A stretch of 9,646 bases of DNA from contig CAYFJE010000038.1 in NCBI GenBank assembly GCA_964343345.1, forward strand, positions 1 to 9,646, written 5' to 3'. This DNA comes from UBA6624 sp964343345 [NCBI: uncultured bacterium] (GTDB lineage: Bacteria; UBP7; UBA6624). Below, piece after piece: positions 7,465 through 9,646 of this stretch (its first letter is position 1; each line of letters begins with the position of its first letter). A program made the position numbers and the translations under genes. The notes below the pieces were generated by a model. It worked only from the letters and a program-made list of their open reading frames with translations, made no database searches and was not told the origin of the DNA.

Positions 7465-8225
7465 GAAACGTCCATACCTCCATTAACTCCTAAAATTTGC
7501 CCTGTTGTATAAGAAGAGCTTTCAGAACATAAAAAAATTACAGCAGAAGCAACATCTTCAGGTCTTCCAAATCTTTTCATTGGGATAACACTTAAATAAA
7601 AATCTTTCATTGATTTGTTTATGTCTTTCGACATATCTGTTTTTATCAAACCAGGGCTTACACAATTGACAGTTACACCTCTATCTGCAAATTCTCTTGA
7701 CATAACTCTCATAAGACCTTCTATCCCTGATTTACTTGCTGCATAATTAGATTGTCCTGGACCTCCAACTGAAGCGGAAACACTTGAAATAAAAATTATC
7801 CTTCCATCCCTTTTTCTCAACATGTTTTTTGAAACCATTTTAGAGCAATAAAAAGCACTATTGAGATTTGTATTAACAACTTCATTCCAATAAGAATTCT
7901 TCATAAGAGATGCAGGAGCATCCATCCTGACACCACAACAATGAATAAAAATATCAATTTCTTTTAAAAAATCCTGTGATTCTTTTACAAATACTTCACA
8001 ACCTTTTTCAGTAGAAAGATCTCCTGAAATAATCTTGATCTCATTACTGTCCGTGGAAAGCTCAGAATCAACAGACTTAGCTACATCATGATTACTCTTG
8101 TATCCCAAAACCATTTTGCAATTAGAGCCTGAAAACATTTTAGCTATAGACAAACCTATCCCTCTTGTCCCTCCAGTAATCAATATTCTCTTTCCTGAAA
8201 AATCAAAATCCAAAATAGGCATCAT
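7461..8225 (-). CDS. fabG: 3-oxoacyl-ACP reductase (short-chain dehydrogenase)
   Basis: Reduces beta-ketoacyl-ACP to beta-hydroxyacyl-ACP with NADPH. The 254-residue SDR shows the dinucleotide motif TGGTRGIG (17-24), N120 in the NTNL helix, S148 in ISSVSAS, Y161 and K165 in YAASK (the Ser-Tyr-Lys-Asn tetrad), NCVSPGLIKTDM (187-198) and the C-terminal GQILGVNGGMDVS. The usual NNAG after the fourth strand is HCCG (95-98), an uncommon variant. The FabG call rests on position between fabD and fabF as well as the motifs; SDRs in other contexts look similar. ATG 8225 overlaps the fabD stop (ATGA), with GGAG ten bases upstream. A second ATG at 8222 follows directly and would lie 13 bases from that site, so the first is preferred. 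Confidence 0.93.
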   Translation of the reverse strand: MMPILDFDFSGKRILITGGTRGIGLSIAKMFSGSNCKMVLGYKSNHDVAKSVDSELSTDSNEIKIISGDLSTEKGCEVFVKESQDFLKEIDIFIHCCGVRMDAPASLMKNSYWNEVVNTNLNSAFYCSKMVSKNMLRKRDGRIIFISSVSASVGGPGQSNYAASKSGIEGLMRVMSREFADRGVTVNCVSPGLIKTDMSKDINKSMKDFYLSVIPMKRFGRPEDVASAVIFLCSESSSYTTGQILGVNGGMDVS

Positions 8226-9127
8226 CTAATAATATCTCCAACAACATTAAAATGGTTAATTTTTTTCCTGGAATCATTCTTCGGAATCATATTAAACAAG
8301 ACTTTACCTGGACCAACATCAAGCCATCCTTCAAAATTTAGTTTCGCTAATTCTTTTAAATTTTGAACCCATTTAACAGAACCTTCAATCTGATTAATTA
8401 AATTTTTCTTAATCGCTGAACTGTTTTCCTCATGAAAAAAACCAGTAAAATTTGAAGCAACAGGCCACTTTGGTGGAGAAATATCGATCTCGTTTATTAC
8501 TTTATCCATTCTTTCTTTAGCCTTTTTCATCAAAGGAGAATGAAATGGAGCAGACACTTTAAGCTTGATGGCCTTGTATCCAAAATCTTTTGCTTTTCCA
8601 ACAACTCTGTCAATAGCATTAACATCCCCTGAAAGAACAGTTTGATTTAAAGTGTTGAAGTTTGCTGGAACTAAGCAGTCTGAACCTTCACAAGATTCAA
8701 GAAGATCATTCAGTCTTCCCTCTCCTAGCAAAGCAACCATTCCGCCATCCTGGTTCGCAACAGCATCTTGCATAACTTCCCCTCTTTTTTTGACAGTTTT
8801 CAAAGCTTCCTCATACGAGATCGAACCTGCTGCAGCCAAAGCGGTATATTCACCAAGCGAATGTCCAGCTGCTGCAATAGGTTGAAGTTTATATTTCTTT
8901 ACCCAATGCTTATGTGCCGCATAACCTACAGCTAACAATGCAGGTTGCGCATTTTTTGTCAATGTCAACTCTTCAAAAGGCCCTTCAAAAATAAGTTTTG
9001 AAAGATTTAAATTTAAGATGTTGTCCGCTTGCTGAATTAAATCGATTGCTTCTTTGTCAGAAGCTAAAAAATCAGCCATCCCAACCTTTTGAGAACCCTG
9101 TCCAGGATAGAGAAAACAAGAATTCAT
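8222..9127 (-). CDS. fabD: Malonyl-CoA:ACP transacylase
   Basis: Moves malonyl from CoA to ACP, supplying the extender unit for FabH and FabF. In the 301-residue product: LYPGQGSQ (6-13) of the oxyanion loop, nucleophile S90 in GHSLGEYTALAAAG, R115 (KKRG) for malonyl carboxylate binding, H196 in APFHSPLM, and the C-terminal VGPGKVL. The length matches the family. The frame stays open upstream to 9196, but the true start is ATG 9127: it opens directly on MNSCFLYPGQGSQ, as is normal, and makes a 4-base ATGA overlap with the fabH stop. The longer version would add 23 residues translated from fabH codons. No strong ribosome site is seen (only GTGGA about eight bases off), so translation probably depends on coupling to fabH. 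Confidence 0.94.
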   Translation of the reverse strand: MNSCFLYPGQGSQKVGMADFLASDKEAIDLIQQADNILNLNLSKLIFEGPFEELTLTKNAQPALLAVGYAAHKHWVKKYKLQPIAAAGHSLGEYTALAAAGSISYEEALKTVKKRGEVMQDAVANQDGGMVALLGEGRLNDLLESCEGSDCLVPANFNTLNQTVLSGDVNAIDRVVGKAKDFGYKAIKLKVSAPFHSPLMKKAKERMDKVINEIDISPPKWPVASNFTGFFHEENSSAIKKNLINQIEGSVKWVQNLKELAKLNFEGWLDVGPGKVLFNMIPKNDSRKKINHFNVVGDIIR

Positions 9128-9646
9128 ATTTTTTTCCACTTCATAAGAACCGAACCCCAAGCAAAACCTGCTCCAAAACTTGTCATCAAAACCCAATCTT
9201 TATCTTTTAGCATTTTTTTATCATTAGCATATTCCGTTAACAAAGGAATTGTTCCATTTGTTGTGTTCGCGTATTTGTCTATATTTATTGGACATTTATC
9301 CCTATCAAGACCCAGTCTCTTTGCTATTGCTTCAATCATTACACCATTTGCCTGATGGAATAGATGACATCCAATATCCGAAGGGCTTAGAGAATTTTTC
9401 TCACAAATGTCTTTAACCATTTGAACAAATCTTCTTATTCCAACCTTGTAAACCTTGCTTCCATCCATTTTTACATAATGCTCTTTGTTTTTAACAGTTT
9501 CAATAGATGCAGGGCTTAAAGAACCCCCAGAATTCATATACAAATATTTTCCACCAGAGCCGTCAGAGCCAAGAAGAACATCATGAACTCCATAATCTCC
9601 CTCTTGCCCTTCCAAAAGAACAGCACCTGCTCCATCTCCAAAAAGA
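9124..9646 (-). CDS. fabH: Beta-ketoacyl-ACP synthase III, C-terminal part (5' end outside window)
   Basis: Starts fatty-acid synthesis by condensing an acyl-CoA primer with malonyl-ACP. The last 173 codons are visible and the frame runs off the window edge. It begins with LFGDGAGAVLLEG, the conserved strand-turn of thiolase-fold KAS III. Then follow MDGSKVYKV, the LFHQANG segment with catalytic histidine (codon 9357-9355), YANTTNGTIPLL with the catalytic asparagine, and SFGAGFAWGSVLMKW at the end, matching the family's GFGxGxxWG. The N-terminal half with the active-site cysteine is not in the window. An apparent TTG start at 9615 is internal. FabH in first place before fabD-fabG is the usual operon order; the promoter and possibly plsX/rpmF would lie upstream, beyond the edge. 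Confidence 0.93.
   Translation of the reverse strand, partial: LFGDGAGAVLLEGQEGDYGVHDVLLGSDGSGGKYLYMNSGGSLSPASIETVKNKEHYVKMDGSKVYKVGIRRFVQMVKDICEKNSLSPSDIGCHLFHQANGVMIEAIAKRLGLDRDKCPINIDKYANTTNGTIPLLTEYANDKKMLKDKDWVLMTSFGAGFAWGSVLMKWKKI

Noticed and set aside
9128-9196. N-terminal extension of FabD to an upstream ATG at 9196
   Set aside because: The extra 23 residues are read from fabH coding sequence in another frame. ATG 9127 opens directly on the conserved LYPGQGSQ and makes the operon's typical ATGA overlap.
9613-9615. TTG at 9615 as the start of fabH
   Set aside because: The conserved LFGDGAGAVL stretch continues in frame upstream to the window edge, and the fragment lacks the N-terminal half, so the TTG is an internal leucine codon.
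1-9646. tRNA, rRNA, CRISPR, insertion sequence or prophage signals
   Set aside because: Coding sequence covers nearly every base. I saw no repeat arrays, transposase motifs, terminal inverted repeats or tRNA-like cloverleafs.

Overview
The window is a compact, AT-rich bacterial segment devoted almost entirely to acyl-chain metabolism. It holds two convergent gene blocks and almost no noncoding DNA. Plain TGA, TAA and TAG stops and good AGGAGG-type ribosome binding sites fit an ordinary bacterium using the standard bacterial code. The near-zero spacing, lysine-rich proteins and low GC (hand counts of a few lines gave roughly 22-37%) suggest a small or streamlined genome, perhaps an aquatic Gram-negative. 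I cannot name the taxon from these genes.

Plus-strand block (1-3353): the C-terminal end of an acyl-CoA dehydrogenase-family protein, a PlsC-type acyltransferase, an AMP-forming acyl-CoA/acyl-ACP ligase and a possible 43-residue small protein. The acyltransferase and ligase have the domain order and ligase signatures of the fused enzyme Aas (lysophospholipid acyltransferase / acyl-ACP synthetase), but as two adjacent genes. The best reading is fatty-acid activation and phospholipid acyl-chain turnover.

Minus-strand block (9646 down to 3350): fabH (partial), fabD, fabG, fabF, an acyl-CoA dehydrogenase, etfB and etfA. All six junctions are 4-nt or 1-nt overlaps or a 1-nt gap, so this looks like one translationally coupled operon whose promoter lies beyond the right edge. 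The fab part gives initiation, malonyl loading, ketoreduction and condensation of type II fatty-acid synthesis. The downstream part is a flavin dehydrogenase with its electron-transfer flavoprotein, normally a beta-oxidation module. The acpP gene usually found between fabG and fabF is absent, and no dehydratase or enoyl reductase is present.

The two blocks meet tail to tail at a palindromic TTAA (3350-3353) that supplies the stop codon on both strands. No RNA genes, mobile elements, CRISPR arrays or convincing terminators were seen. The most interesting points are the fusion of biosynthetic and oxidative acyl genes into one operon, the split-Aas-like pair, the unusual loop in the partial dehydrogenase, and the small amphipathic ORF at the convergence point.
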